DNA of 64,000 nt from Bin87 sp965203985 (GTDB lineage Bacteria; Chloroflexota; Dehalococcoidia; Lucifugimonadales; UBA3495), in NCBI GenBank assembly GCA_965203985.1, contig CBDBDS010000013.1, positions 868,001-932,000 of the forward strand, given 5' to 3'. Below the pieces are notes generated by a model, which did no database searches, was not told where the DNA came from, and saw only the letters and a program-made list of their open reading frames with translations. The translations under genes and the position numbers were made by a program. Positions 41,009-49,901 of this stretch are shown one piece after another (the first letter of the stretch is position 1; every line of letters starts with the position of its first letter).

Positions 41009-42874
41009 CTACCGCAGCACGCGTTCGTCGCCGACGCGGCGGGTGACGCGCTGCTGGTCTAGGTATTCCAGCAGGGGCAGGACGTACTTGCGGCTGGTCC
41101 CGAAGATGGTGCGGGCGTCGGCCACGGTCACGCTGCCGTTGGCGTTGAGGTGTTCCACGATGCGACCGGCCATGTCCTCGTAGGCCGCCGCAGTGAACAC
41201 CACCGTCTCATTGACCTTGACCACGTCGCCCCGTTCCTGGAGGTGGGCCAGCAGTTCGGGATCCACCGGGCGGTCGGTGGGCGGCGACCAGGGCTCGGCG
41301 GCCAGGGTGGCCAGGTAATCGGCAATCTCGGACTGCTGGTTTTCACTGAGCTCGACGCGATGGTCCGGCGTCCGTACCACCCCGCTGTCATCGACGATTG
41401 CCCCTTCATCGGCCAGCCTCGCGGCGGCACGCAGGTATACGGGCTGGGAAACACGCAGCCGGCTGCGCAATTCTTGCGGCGGTGCTCCCCGCCGCAGGGG
41501 ATACTGGTTGTGATACGCCTGCAAGGCGACCTGCGCCTGGTTCCGCAAAATGTCCCAGCCCCGGCGCGAGTAGACCACCGCGTCACCCTGAGCGCCCATT
41601 TCACCCAGGGCGACAATCTCCTCTGCTTCAATCAAGGCGCCGAGACGCTCCAGGATCTCCTCTTCAGAAATGTTGGAGCGTTGCGAAAGAGTCCGCAGGT
41701 CACACGGGCCCATCTGGTCGGCGATGGTGAGGATGACATCCTCGCTGGCGCCGGCGTCCAGCGTGGTGAGTCGCTCCAGCACCTCGGGAGCGAAACGGCG
41801 ATGCCGGCGGCGCGGGTTGGGATCGGCGATCTGCCCGCCACCGAGGGTATCCTCGGAGGAGCGCAGCACGAAGAAGTCGCCCTTGACCATGGGCACCGGC
41901 TCGTCGAGAAGCACCTGCACCCACCCTTCGCTGCCCGGTTGCAGCCGGTCGGCGTCGAGGAGGCGCACGCGTCCGGTGGTCTCGCTGGTGAAGAGGTGGA
42001 AGGTCACCCCCTCGTTGTGCTTCAGCGCGTGGGGCGCGCCCTTGACCATGCGCAGGTTGGCGTCGAACCGGCGGGTGGGGCGCAGCCAGCCCGGGTTGGT
42101 GAGCACCTCGCCGCGCATGACGTCGTCGCGGGAGATGCCCGACAGGTTCAGGGCCAGCCGTATCCCGGGCGCGGCGGCGTCCAGGCGCGATTTGTGACTC
42201 TGCAGCCCGCGTATCCGCGCCTGGCGGCCGGAAGGAGCCAGCTCAATCTGTTGTCCCACGGCCACTGCGCCGTCGATCAACGTGCCGGTGATCACGGTGC
42301 CGAACCCGCTCACGGTGAAACAGCGGTCGATGGGCAGACGTGGGCGGCCCAGGTCCCGGCGGGTCTCGGTGTCGTTCAGGATGTCGTCGATCATCGCCTT
42401 GAGGTCGTCGATGCCCTCGCCCGTGTAGGCGGAGACCGGCGCCATGGGACAACCCTCGAAGGCGGTGCCCACCAGGGTATCCTCGACCTCGGCCTTGACC
42501 AGTTCCACCAACTCCTCGTCGACCAGATCAACCTTGGTGATGACCACCAGGCCCCGGCGAATACGCAGGATGTCCAGGATCGCCAGGTGTTCGCGGGTCT
42601 GCGGCATCACGCTCTCGTCGGCGGCGACGATGAGCATGGCGAGGTCGATGGCGCCGACGCCGGCCAGCATGTTCTTGATGAACCGCTCGTGTCCCGGCAC
42701 GTCAACGATGCTTACCTCGCGGCCGCTGGGCAGGGTCATCCAGGCGAAACCGAGGTCAACGGTCATCTCCCGTTCCTTCTCCTCGGGAAGACGGTCGGGA
42801 TCGATGTCGGTGAGGGCCTTGACCAGGGTGGATTTGCCGTGGTCAACGTGTCCGGCGGTGCCGATTACGAACAT
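41009..42874 (-). CDS. selB: SelB, selenocysteine-specific elongation factor
   Basis: 621 residues. The GTPase domain has 'GTAGHVDHGKST' (5-16), 'DVPGHERFI' and 'TKVDLVD'. EF-Tu-like domains II and III follow. The C-terminal half has winged-helix domains ending 'FGTSRKYVLPLLEYLDQQRVTRRVGDERVL', which bind the SECIS RNA. It delivers Sec-tRNA to UGA codons. No selA, selD, selC tRNA or selenoprotein is visible here. A TATAAT-like hexamer at 42933-42938 lies upstream on the minus strand. Confidence 0.92.
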   Translation of the reverse strand: MFVIGTAGHVDHGKSTLVKALTDIDPDRLPEEKEREMTVDLGFAWMTLPSGREVSIVDVPGHERFIKNMLAGVGAIDLAMLIVAADESVMPQTREHLAILDILRIRRGLVVITKVDLVDEELVELVKAEVEDTLVGTAFEGCPMAPVSAYTGEGIDDLKAMIDDILNDTETRRDLGRPRLPIDRCFTVSGFGTVITGTLIDGAVAVGQQIELAPSGRQARIRGLQSHKSRLDAAAPGIRLALNLSGISRDDVMRGEVLTNPGWLRPTRRFDANLRMVKGAPHALKHNEGVTFHLFTSETTGRVRLLDADRLQPGSEGWVQVLLDEPVPMVKGDFFVLRSSEDTLGGGQIADPNPRRRHRRFAPEVLERLTTLDAGASEDVILTIADQMGPCDLRTLSQRSNISEEEILERLGALIEAEEIVALGEMGAQGDAVVYSRRGWDILRNQAQVALQAYHNQYPLRRGAPPQELRSRLRVSQPVYLRAAARLADEGAIVDDSGVVRTPDHRVELSENQQSEIADYLATLAAEPWSPPTDRPVDPELLAHLQERGDVVKVNETVVFTAAAYEDMAGRIVEHLNANGSVTVADARTIFGTSRKYVLPLLEYLDQQRVTRRVGDERVLR

Positions 42875-43124
42875 GGTGGATATTCCGTAGGTGGGGTCGC
42901 TCTGCGCTCACTGGGAGCCTGCATCGGCGGCCATTATACTTGACGCTGCCGGCCGCCAGTAGTGCGACGAAAGTGGTAGTTGAGCCGGTGACAAGAAGCC
43001 CGGGCCTCTTCCGATGAGAGTTGGCTGACGACACTACCCAAGTTTCGTCGGGCCTAGGCTATTGCCTGGTCATCCGTGGGCATTTGTCCACAGACCGTAG
43101 GAAATGCCTTGCCGTTGGCGGACG

Positions 43125-45701
43125 TTACAGCCGTGGGTCAACCGGTTCGCTTTCCAAGGCGAGCACCGCGAATGCGCACTCGTGGACGCGGTAGAGCGGC
43201 TCTCGGTCGACGAAACGCTGCAAGCCCTCCAACCCTAGGGCAAACTCCCTCAGGGCAAGGGACCGCTTGGTTGAGAGGCTGCGATTGCGCAGCCGTTCCA
43301 GGTTGCCCGGCAAGGTGTACTCAGGACCGTAGATGATGCGCAGGTATTCACTGCCTCGGCACTTCACGGCGGGCTGCACCAGGCCCCGCTTGCCGTTGGC
43401 AATGAAATTCGTGGGTTTGACCACCATGCCTTCCCCACCGGCGCCGGTTAATTCGTCCCACCAGCGGACCGCGTCATCCTCATCGCCAGTGCCCAAGTTC
43501 ACGACCCGATAACCGGTTTCGCGGAAGAACTCGGGGTCGGCCCGTCGCAAGCGAGCGCCCACGTCCAGGTGCCAAAGATGGTCCTTGTCGGCGTGGACCG
43601 CTCCCTCACTGGCCAGCAGGTGGAATGGCGCGAGCTTGACGTCATCCAGGGAAGTCACGGGCCAGCAATATCTGGCGTAGGCATCACGATAGAGCTGCGC
43701 CATGCGGAGCCGTTCATCGACCGATGCGAGGGTCGCGCCGTCGTCGACGCCTCGCGCCGTCGACTGCCGCAGCAGGGCTTGCGCCGCCGACAAGCCGGCA
43801 CGGGCCGATGCGCCCACGGCCGCGTATTGCCCGCGCAGCAGTTCCTGGGCCTTCATGGACCACGGCATCAGTTCGCAGTCCAACACCGCCCAGTCGGTCT
43901 CTAAATCATCCCAAAGGCCAGATTGGGCGCAGGCCGAGCGAACCCGCCCCAGAAACTGCGCTTCGAGCGCGGGGTCTTCAAAGAACCTGCGTCCGGTTCG
44001 CGTATAGCAAGCGCCGGCGCCTTCGCCGGCGATGCCGAAACGCCGCTCGGAGGCATCAGCATCGCGGCCCACCACCACGACGGCGCGCGACCCCATGTGC
44101 TTCTCCTCGCAGATCACGCTGGAGACGCCATTGCTGCGGTAGTAGTCGAAAACTTCGGAGGGGTGCTCCAGCAGGCCGGGCAGTCCGGAGGTTGCGCACG
44201 GTGATATCGTGGGCGGAAGGTACACCAGCCACCTTGGATCCAGGGCGAACCGGCTCATCACCTCCAGGGCTGCCGACGCATGCTCCTCCCGGACGGTTAC
44301 GTTGCCGCGCAGCCGGGTTACCACCACGCGTTTTCCCATGACGTCGTCGATATCCAGCAGGTTGGCGGCCCGGTCAGGCGTGGTCGTGGCCCGGCCGGCA
44401 TCCTCGGCATCGCTGCCCAGGGGTCGCACCGGTTCGTAGTAAACCCGCGCCGCGGGCACCGACACCAGCTCGTTTTCGGGGTAGCGCAACGCGGTGAGCC
44501 GGCCGCCGAAGACACATCCCGTGTCGACATTGATGGTGCGGTTGAGCCAGGCAGGTTCCGTGACCGGGGTGTGACCGTAGACGACGGTCGCTTGTCCACG
44601 ATAGCCGGCGGCCCAGTCGGCTCGGACGGGCAGGCCCCATTCGTCCGTTTCTCCGGTGGTTTCACCGTAAAGGCAGAAGTCCCGGACGCGCGCGGAGGCC
44701 CGCCCCTGGTACTCCTCCTTCATTCCGGCGTGGGCCACCACGAGATTGCCGCCGTCCAGCACGTAATGGCTGATCAGGCCGTCCATGAATTTGGCGGCCT
44801 GTTCCCGAAATTCTGGGGGTTCCAGGTCCAACTGCGCCAGCGATTCCGCCAACCCATGGGACACCTGAACGTTTCGCCCCTTCAGCTTGCGGGCGAGCTT
44901 GGATTCGTGGTTGCCGGCGACGCACAATGCCGTGCCATCCGCCACCATGGACATCACCAGTCTCAGCACGCTGGCGACACCGGGGCCGCGATCAACCAGG
45001 TCGCCGACGAAGACCGCTTTGCGGTCCTGCGGGTGGGACACCGAAAAGCCTTGGCCTCCGGCACCATTGGCGCCGGTCTGGGTGATCCGGTAATCCAGGC
45101 GTTCCAGCAGCGCCACCAGTTCGTCGAAGCACCCGTGTACGTCGCCGATGATGTCGAAGGGGCCGGTCTCCTGCTGGCGGTTGGTCCATGATGGCACACG
45201 CTGGATGCTGGCCGCCTCCACGTCATCGGGGGTATCGAGCACGTAAATGTAGCGGAACCCCTCGCGTCGCAGGCCCCTGATGGACCGGCGCAACTGCTGG
45301 ACCTGCCGGCGCACGACGTGATCGCCAAAGTTCCGGTCGTCGCGGTCCCGGTTGCGGTCGATACAAACTGACTCCGGCATGTTCAACACGATGGCCACCG
45401 GCAGACAGTCGTGCTCCCGGGCCAGTTCGACCAGCGATTTGCGAGCCTGGGGCTGCACGCTGGTGGCATCGATTACCGTGAGGCGTCCGGCCCGCAGGCG
45501 GGTGGAAGCGATGTAGTTGAGCAGGGCAAAGGCATCGGGAGTGGCCGTCTGGTCGTTGGCGTCGTCGGACACCATGGCACGGCAGGCATCGGATGACACC
45601 ACCTCGGTGGACTTGAAATGCCGGGCCGCGAAGGTGGACTTTCCGGAGCCCGAAGGCCCGATCAGCGCCACCAGGCACAGCTCGGGGATATCCAGATTCA
45701 T
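43125..45701 (-). CDS. pnkp: Bacterial Pnkp: polynucleotide kinase-phosphatase-ligase
   Basis: 858 residues, close to the 870 of Clostridium thermocellum Pnkp. Domains: 5'-kinase with P-loop 'GPSGSGKST' (about 15-23); metallophosphatase (about 180-480) with 'DIIGDVHGCFDE', 'VGDLVDRGPG', 'GNHESK', 'VAHAGM', 'VYGHTPV'; and a C-terminal ligase-like adenylyltransferase with 'EEKHMGSRA' (KxxG Lys). It heals and seals cut RNA together with Hen1. ATG at 45701 overlaps the hen1 stop by 4 bp. Confidence 0.95.
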   Translation of the reverse strand: MNLDIPELCLVALIGPSGSGKSTFAARHFKSTEVVSSDACRAMVSDDANDQTATPDAFALLNYIASTRLRAGRLTVIDATSVQPQARKSLVELAREHDCLPVAIVLNMPESVCIDRNRDRDDRNFGDHVVRRQVQQLRRSIRGLRREGFRYIYVLDTPDDVEAASIQRVPSWTNRQQETGPFDIIGDVHGCFDELVALLERLDYRITQTGANGAGGQGFSVSHPQDRKAVFVGDLVDRGPGVASVLRLVMSMVADGTALCVAGNHESKLARKLKGRNVQVSHGLAESLAQLDLEPPEFREQAAKFMDGLISHYVLDGGNLVVAHAGMKEEYQGRASARVRDFCLYGETTGETDEWGLPVRADWAAGYRGQATVVYGHTPVTEPAWLNRTINVDTGCVFGGRLTALRYPENELVSVPAARVYYEPVRPLGSDAEDAGRATTTPDRAANLLDIDDVMGKRVVVTRLRGNVTVREEHASAALEVMSRFALDPRWLVYLPPTISPCATSGLPGLLEHPSEVFDYYRSNGVSSVICEEKHMGSRAVVVVGRDADASERRFGIAGEGAGACYTRTGRRFFEDPALEAQFLGRVRSACAQSGLWDDLETDWAVLDCELMPWSMKAQELLRGQYAAVGASARAGLSAAQALLRQSTARGVDDGATLASVDERLRMAQLYRDAYARYCWPVTSLDDVKLAPFHLLASEGAVHADKDHLWHLDVGARLRRADPEFFRETGYRVVNLGTGDEDDAVRWWDELTGAGGEGMVVKPTNFIANGKRGLVQPAVKCRGSEYLRIIYGPEYTLPGNLERLRNRSLSTKRSLALREFALGLEGLQRFVDREPLYRVHECAFAVLALESEPVDPRL

Positions 45702-47098
45702 CGGGTGAACACCCCCATCTGGGTCGGCGCGCCGTGGGTGGGATGCTCGGACCCGATGCCCTGGAAACTGACGTCGTAACGTCGCCGCTCTGCCACTCCG
45801 CCGGCCCAAACTTGAAATTCCTCCCGCGTCCACTCGAAGCGGTGGTCCCGGTGCCGGAACTGGCCGGGCGGCAGGTTTTCAAACAACGCGTTGTACTCGG
45901 AGTTGGGTGTGGTGATGATTACCGCGCCGGGTTGCGCCGCGCCGAACACGACAGCCTCCAATGCCTCCAGCCGGGCCGGGTCGATATGCTCGATAACCTC
46001 CATGGCTACCGCGGCGTCGTATCCGGCCAACCGCCGGTCCCGATAGGTGAGGGACCCGTGGAGGAGCGTCACCCTCTCCCGCTGCGCGGAGGGAAGGGTG
46101 TCCAGACGCAGGCGGGCGCGAGCCGTTTCCAGGGCGCGGTGCGACACGTCCATGCCGGTTATGGAGCGGAAGGCGGGTTCCCTTAACAACTCTCGCAACA
46201 GGTTGCCCTCACCGCAGCCCAGATCCAGCACCGTTGTGGCGCCGGCATCTCGCAGGGCAGTCAGCACCGCCTGGATACGCTGCTCCCCCAGCCGAAGGGG
46301 ATTTTCCAGCCGCTCTTCATCATGTTGGTAGCGTTCTGTGGCGTCGTCGGGATCGGCTGGTCCGTCTTCCGACAGTTGGGCCAGCGCCTGGCGCACCAGG
46401 CCGCGCTGGCGCTTGAGGTATCTGGCGGAGATCAATTCCTGGTGCGGATGATTGGCCAGCCATCCCGCGCCGAACCGCAGCAACTTATCCACCTCGTCAT
46501 CTCCCACCCAGTAGTGCTTGGCGTCATCAAGCACCGGCAGCAGCACATACAGGTGCGCCAGCAGATCCTGCAGCCTTACCTCTGCCGTGAGACTCACGCT
46601 GAAACACGGGCTGTCTCCCCACTCTGGAAAGTCCGCATCCAGGGCGTGTCGCTGGATATCAACGGCATAGCCCAACGGTTCGAACAGCCGGCGTATGAGT
46701 TGCGGCCCCTCCCGGGACGGCAGCGTGGGCAGCCGGGCTTCCAATGGGATCGCTCGTTGCGCCAACTCCGGCCGTTCCCTGCTGTTGCCGGCCAGCGCGC
46801 TGTTGAACACCGAGGCGATCGCCACGCTGAGGTGTGACGAAGCCACATAAGGACGGTCGTTGACATACTGCTGGAGCCAACCAGTGTCATGGGACGGGCC
46901 GGCTCTGGGACGCGCCAAACCCACCGGGTCGATGTCCAGCAGCAGGGCGGCGGTGCAGCGCTCCGCATCCGCCACAGGATAGAACACATCGGCCCTCCCG
47001 AAGGGCAGCCGAAACGACTGAAACCGCCCCGGGTTCTTGTGCAACAGATATCCGAGGTCAGTTGCAGGACGATGCGTGGTGGAAACGGTGAGCAGCAT
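45698..47098 (-). CDS. hen1: Hen1, RNA 3'-terminal ribose 2'-O-methyltransferase
   Basis: 466 residues. The N-terminal half ('STTHRPATDLGYLLHKNPGR') is the part that activates the Pnkp ligase. The C-terminal methyltransferase has 'VLDLGCGEGNLLRELL' for SAM, and metal-binding residues in 'AMEVIEH' and 'FRHRDHRFEW'. It 2'-O-methylates the cut 3' end before sealing, preventing a second cut at the same site. It is first in the operon. ATG at 47098 matches usual family starts; a GTG at 47131 is the alternative. Confidence 0.94.
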   Translation of the reverse strand: MLLTVSTTHRPATDLGYLLHKNPGRFQSFRLPFGRADVFYPVADAERCTAALLLDIDPVGLARPRAGPSHDTGWLQQYVNDRPYVASSHLSVAIASVFNSALAGNSRERPELAQRAIPLEARLPTLPSREGPQLIRRLFEPLGYAVDIQRHALDADFPEWGDSPCFSVSLTAEVRLQDLLAHLYVLLPVLDDAKHYWVGDDEVDKLLRFGAGWLANHPHQELISARYLKRQRGLVRQALAQLSEDGPADPDDATERYQHDEERLENPLRLGEQRIQAVLTALRDAGATTVLDLGCGEGNLLRELLREPAFRSITGMDVSHRALETARARLRLDTLPSAQRERVTLLHGSLTYRDRRLAGYDAAVAMEVIEHIDPARLEALEAVVFGAAQPGAVIITTPNSEYNALFENLPPGQFRHRDHRFEWTREEFQVWAGGVAERRRYDVSFQGIGSEHPTHGAPTQMGVFTR

Positions 47099-47247
47099 AC
47101 CTTCAATGGTACGGCACGGCGCGACCGGCACACAAGGCAGTGAGCCCGTGAGGAAATTTCGCTACTCGGGACCCGATTGAGTGGCGACCACCCAGCCTCT
47201 ACGGTGCTGTCGGTATAAGTGGAGGCATCAACTCGGCGGATTGGGGC

Positions 47248-48450
47248 TTAAACTGCTCCCGCTTCGCGCAGCGCCGCCACTTCCGCGGCGCTATATCCCA
47301 GCAGCCCGGCCAGCACGGCTTCGGTATCCTGGCCCAGGGTTGGCGGCGGCGCGAAGCTATCGGGGCTGCCGGTCTTGATGGGGTTGCCGGCGGTGCGATA
47401 GGCGCCGGCGACCGGATGGTCGATTTCCACCACCATGTCGCGTAGCTGCACTTGCGGGTCGGCCAGGGCCTCGCCAATGTCGTTGACCGGGCCGCCGGGC
47501 ACGTCGTACTTCAGCAGCAGTTGCTCCCACTCGGGGCGCGGCTTGGTCATAAAGCCTGCGGTCAGGGCTGCTTCGAGCGCATCGCGGTTCTCGATGCGGG
47601 AGGGGGCGGTGGTGAAGCGCGGGTCTTCATCCATGCCCCGCAGCGCTTCGACTTCGCCGGCCATCATGCGCAGGGTCTTCATGGCGAATTCCTGGCTGGC
47701 GCAGTGAACCTGCACGTATTTGCCGTCGGAGCATTGGAAGGCGCCCACGGGCAGGTTGGACGGATGGCTGGAGCCGATGGGCTGCGGCACCTCGCCGGAC
47801 ACCAGGTAGAACTGCCCCAGGTGGGCTTGCAGGGCAATCTGAACGTCCAGCAGGGAGATGTCCAGTCGGCGCCCCTCGCCGGTGCATCGCCGCCCGTACA
47901 ATGCGGAGGCGATACTCAGGGCGGCCACGTAGCCGCCGACCATGTCGCCCACCGGAAAGCCCATGAACACCGGCGGCTGGCCGGGGTTGCCGGTGACGCT
48001 CATCCCGCCGCCCATGGCCTGGACGATGCCGTCGAAGCCGGGCCGCTCACGGTACGGCCCCTCTTGCCCGAAGGCCGACAGCGAGCAGGCGATGATGGAC
48101 GGGTTGGTTGCCTGCAACGATTCGTAGCCCAGTCCCAGGCGCTCCAGCACCGAGGGCCGGAACGCCTCCAAGACCACGTCGGACACGGCTACGAGCCGGC
48201 GGCAGACTTCCCGCCCCTCCGGCGTTCGCAGGTCTATGGTTACGCTCTTCTTGTTGCGGTTGAAGTTCAGGTAATAGGCGCTCTCGCCGCCCAAGAAGTG
48301 GGGGCCGATGCGCCGCGACATATCCCCCACGCCGGGCTGCTCGATCTTGATTATCTCCGCGCCCAGGTCGCCCAGCGTCCGCGCCGCCATCGGGCCGGCG
48401 ATAGCCTGCGACATTTCGAGGATGCGGACACCCTGCATCGGAGGGGTCAT
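47248..48450 (-). CDS. CaiB/BaiF family CoA-transferase
   Basis: 400 residues of class III CoA-transferases: 'MQGVRILEMSQAIAGPMAARTLGDLGAEIIKIEQPG', 'YYLNFNRNKKSVTIDLRTPEGR', 'PGFDGIVQAMGGGM', and a likely catalytic Asp in 'GRRLDISLLD'. It moves CoA between carboxylic acids. It is third in an operon after an acyl-CoA dehydrogenase and an MmgE/PrpD protein, so it likely activates the acid substrate of that pathway. Confidence 0.92.
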   Translation of the reverse strand: MTPPMQGVRILEMSQAIAGPMAARTLGDLGAEIIKIEQPGVGDMSRRIGPHFLGGESAYYLNFNRNKKSVTIDLRTPEGREVCRRLVAVSDVVLEAFRPSVLERLGLGYESLQATNPSIIACSLSAFGQEGPYRERPGFDGIVQAMGGGMSVTGNPGQPPVFMGFPVGDMVGGYVAALSIASALYGRRCTGEGRRLDISLLDVQIALQAHLGQFYLVSGEVPQPIGSSHPSNLPVGAFQCSDGKYVQVHCASQEFAMKTLRMMAGEVEALRGMDEDPRFTTAPSRIENRDALEAALTAGFMTKPRPEWEQLLLKYDVPGGPVNDIGEALADPQVQLRDMVVEIDHPVAGAYRTAGNPIKTGSPDSFAPPPTLGQDTEAVLAGLLGYSAAEVAALREAGAV

Positions 48451-48481
48451 ATTCTCTTGCCCATCTTGATTGCCTGGCAGC

Positions 48482-49879
48482 CTATTCCGTGGACAGGAGG
48501 GCGGCCAGATCTCGCACGTCCTCCATTTCGTCCAGCGATTCTATGGCGGCGATGATTTGTTGCTGGCGTTGCGGGCTGATGACCGTTGCGGTAAGGACGG
48601 CGAACTTCTCTTTCATTTCGGCCCACGACAGGGCATTCTCCGGGTCGCCCTTGGGGTACCGGATGTCGCTGCGCAGGCGACGTCCGTCGGCGGTGGAGAC
48701 CTCAGCCCAGGCGCGCCAATCGCGGGGGAAGTGGGCGTCCAGCTCCGGGTCGGTCACACACTTCACCCGCGGCATGATGCGGCTTATCTCCGGGCGGTCA
48801 GGCACCCCGTCGGCGTATTCCTCCAGCGACGCGCGGCCATAGGCCAGGGACACCGCCGCGCCGAAGGGCATGGAGAACTGCATATCCACGACCGTCCTGG
48901 GGTTGACCTTGTCCTCTTCTGGAGACGCTATCACCTTGAAACCGCCGCTGAGTACTCCGACGGTCACTTCCTCGACGTCATCGGCCTCCAGGCCATGGGT
49001 GTTGCGGATGTCGATCAGGCAGTCTATGGGTCCCTGCTTGTAACGGCAGCAGGCATGGGGCTTGATTGCCGTCCGGGTAATCAGATATTCGTCCCCCAGG
49101 TCTTGCAGCACCAGCGACAGGTCGGGGTTGCCGGAATAGGCTTGCAGGAATCCGTCGCGCCCCTCGAGGATGGTGGTGGGTCCGGTGTAGCCGGAGCGGG
49201 CCAGCAGGGCCGCCCACGAACCGCTGTGCGACGCCCAGCCGGGATGCAATCGCTTGGTCCAGGCGCCCTGCGCCAGGAATTCCATGCTGCCGGAGGTCTG
49301 GCTGCCCGCGATGCCCAGGGCGTGGATGAAGTCGTCACCCCGCAGCCCCAGCAGCCGCCCGGCCACTGCCGCGGCGCCGAAAGCCCCGCAGGTGCCGGTG
49401 GGATGGAAGCCTCGCCCGTAATGCTCGGCCGGCTGCAATGCGCGGCCCAGCCGCACGATGACGTCGTACCCCGCAACCACTGCGGCGATGAAGTCCTTGC
49501 CCGACACATGGGCCAGGTCGGCCATCGAAAGGGCGGTGGGAAAGGCCACCACGCCCGGATGCAGCGACGCCTCGTTGTTCACGTCGTCCATCTCTATGCT
49601 GTGAAAGGCGGTGCCGTTGGCCATTGACGCGTACTCCGCCAGCACTCGATGGGGCGTACCCACGATCACCGACGGCCCGGGGCGGTCCAGCCGCCGCAGC
49701 GCATCAACGACAGCGTGCGCCGAGCCGGTGGTGGAGCCGTTGAGCGTGACTGCGGCGAAGTCCAGGCACAGGTACTTGGCCCAGTCGATCACCTCCGGCG
49801 ACAGGTCCTCGTACTCCAGCGCTTGCGCGAAGTTGCCCAGGGCGCGGGTCATGCCGGTTTCGTTGTTGTTCTGAACCAT
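48482..49879 (-). CDS. MmgE/PrpD family protein
   Basis: 465 residues. Typical MmgE/PrpD blocks are 'LCLDFAAVTLNGSTTGSA', 'EYASMANGTAFHSIEMDDVNNEASLHPG' and 'GTCGAFGAAAVAGRLLGL'. Members include 2-methylcitrate dehydratase and iminodisuccinate epimerase. The substrate is uncertain; CoA-linked neighbours suggest an organic acid. GGAGG lies about 10 nt upstream of the ATG. It starts 22 bp after the acyl-CoA dehydrogenase gene. Confidence 0.9.
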   Translation of the reverse strand: MVQNNNETGMTRALGNFAQALEYEDLSPEVIDWAKYLCLDFAAVTLNGSTTGSAHAVVDALRRLDRPGPSVIVGTPHRVLAEYASMANGTAFHSIEMDDVNNEASLHPGVVAFPTALSMADLAHVSGKDFIAAVVAGYDVIVRLGRALQPAEHYGRGFHPTGTCGAFGAAAVAGRLLGLRGDDFIHALGIAGSQTSGSMEFLAQGAWTKRLHPGWASHSGSWAALLARSGYTGPTTILEGRDGFLQAYSGNPDLSLVLQDLGDEYLITRTAIKPHACCRYKQGPIDCLIDIRNTHGLEADDVEEVTVGVLSGGFKVIASPEEDKVNPRTVVDMQFSMPFGAAVSLAYGRASLEEYADGVPDRPEISRIMPRVKCVTDPELDAHFPRDWRAWAEVSTADGRRLRSDIRYPKGDPENALSWAEMKEKFAVLTATVISPQRQQQIIAAIESLDEMEDVRDLAALLSTE

Positions 49880-49901
49880 GGCTGAGGACCTCCAGCAAGT
49901 A

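Noticed and set aside
41150..42943. 597-codon plus-strand frame opposite selB
   Set aside because: Antisense to SelB; no motifs, repetitive small and charged residues.
42875..43124. Intergenic region upstream of selB checked for tRNA-Sec
   Set aside because: No 8-bp acceptor stem, long variable arm or T-loop consensus could be found; only a TATAAT-like hexamer is evident.
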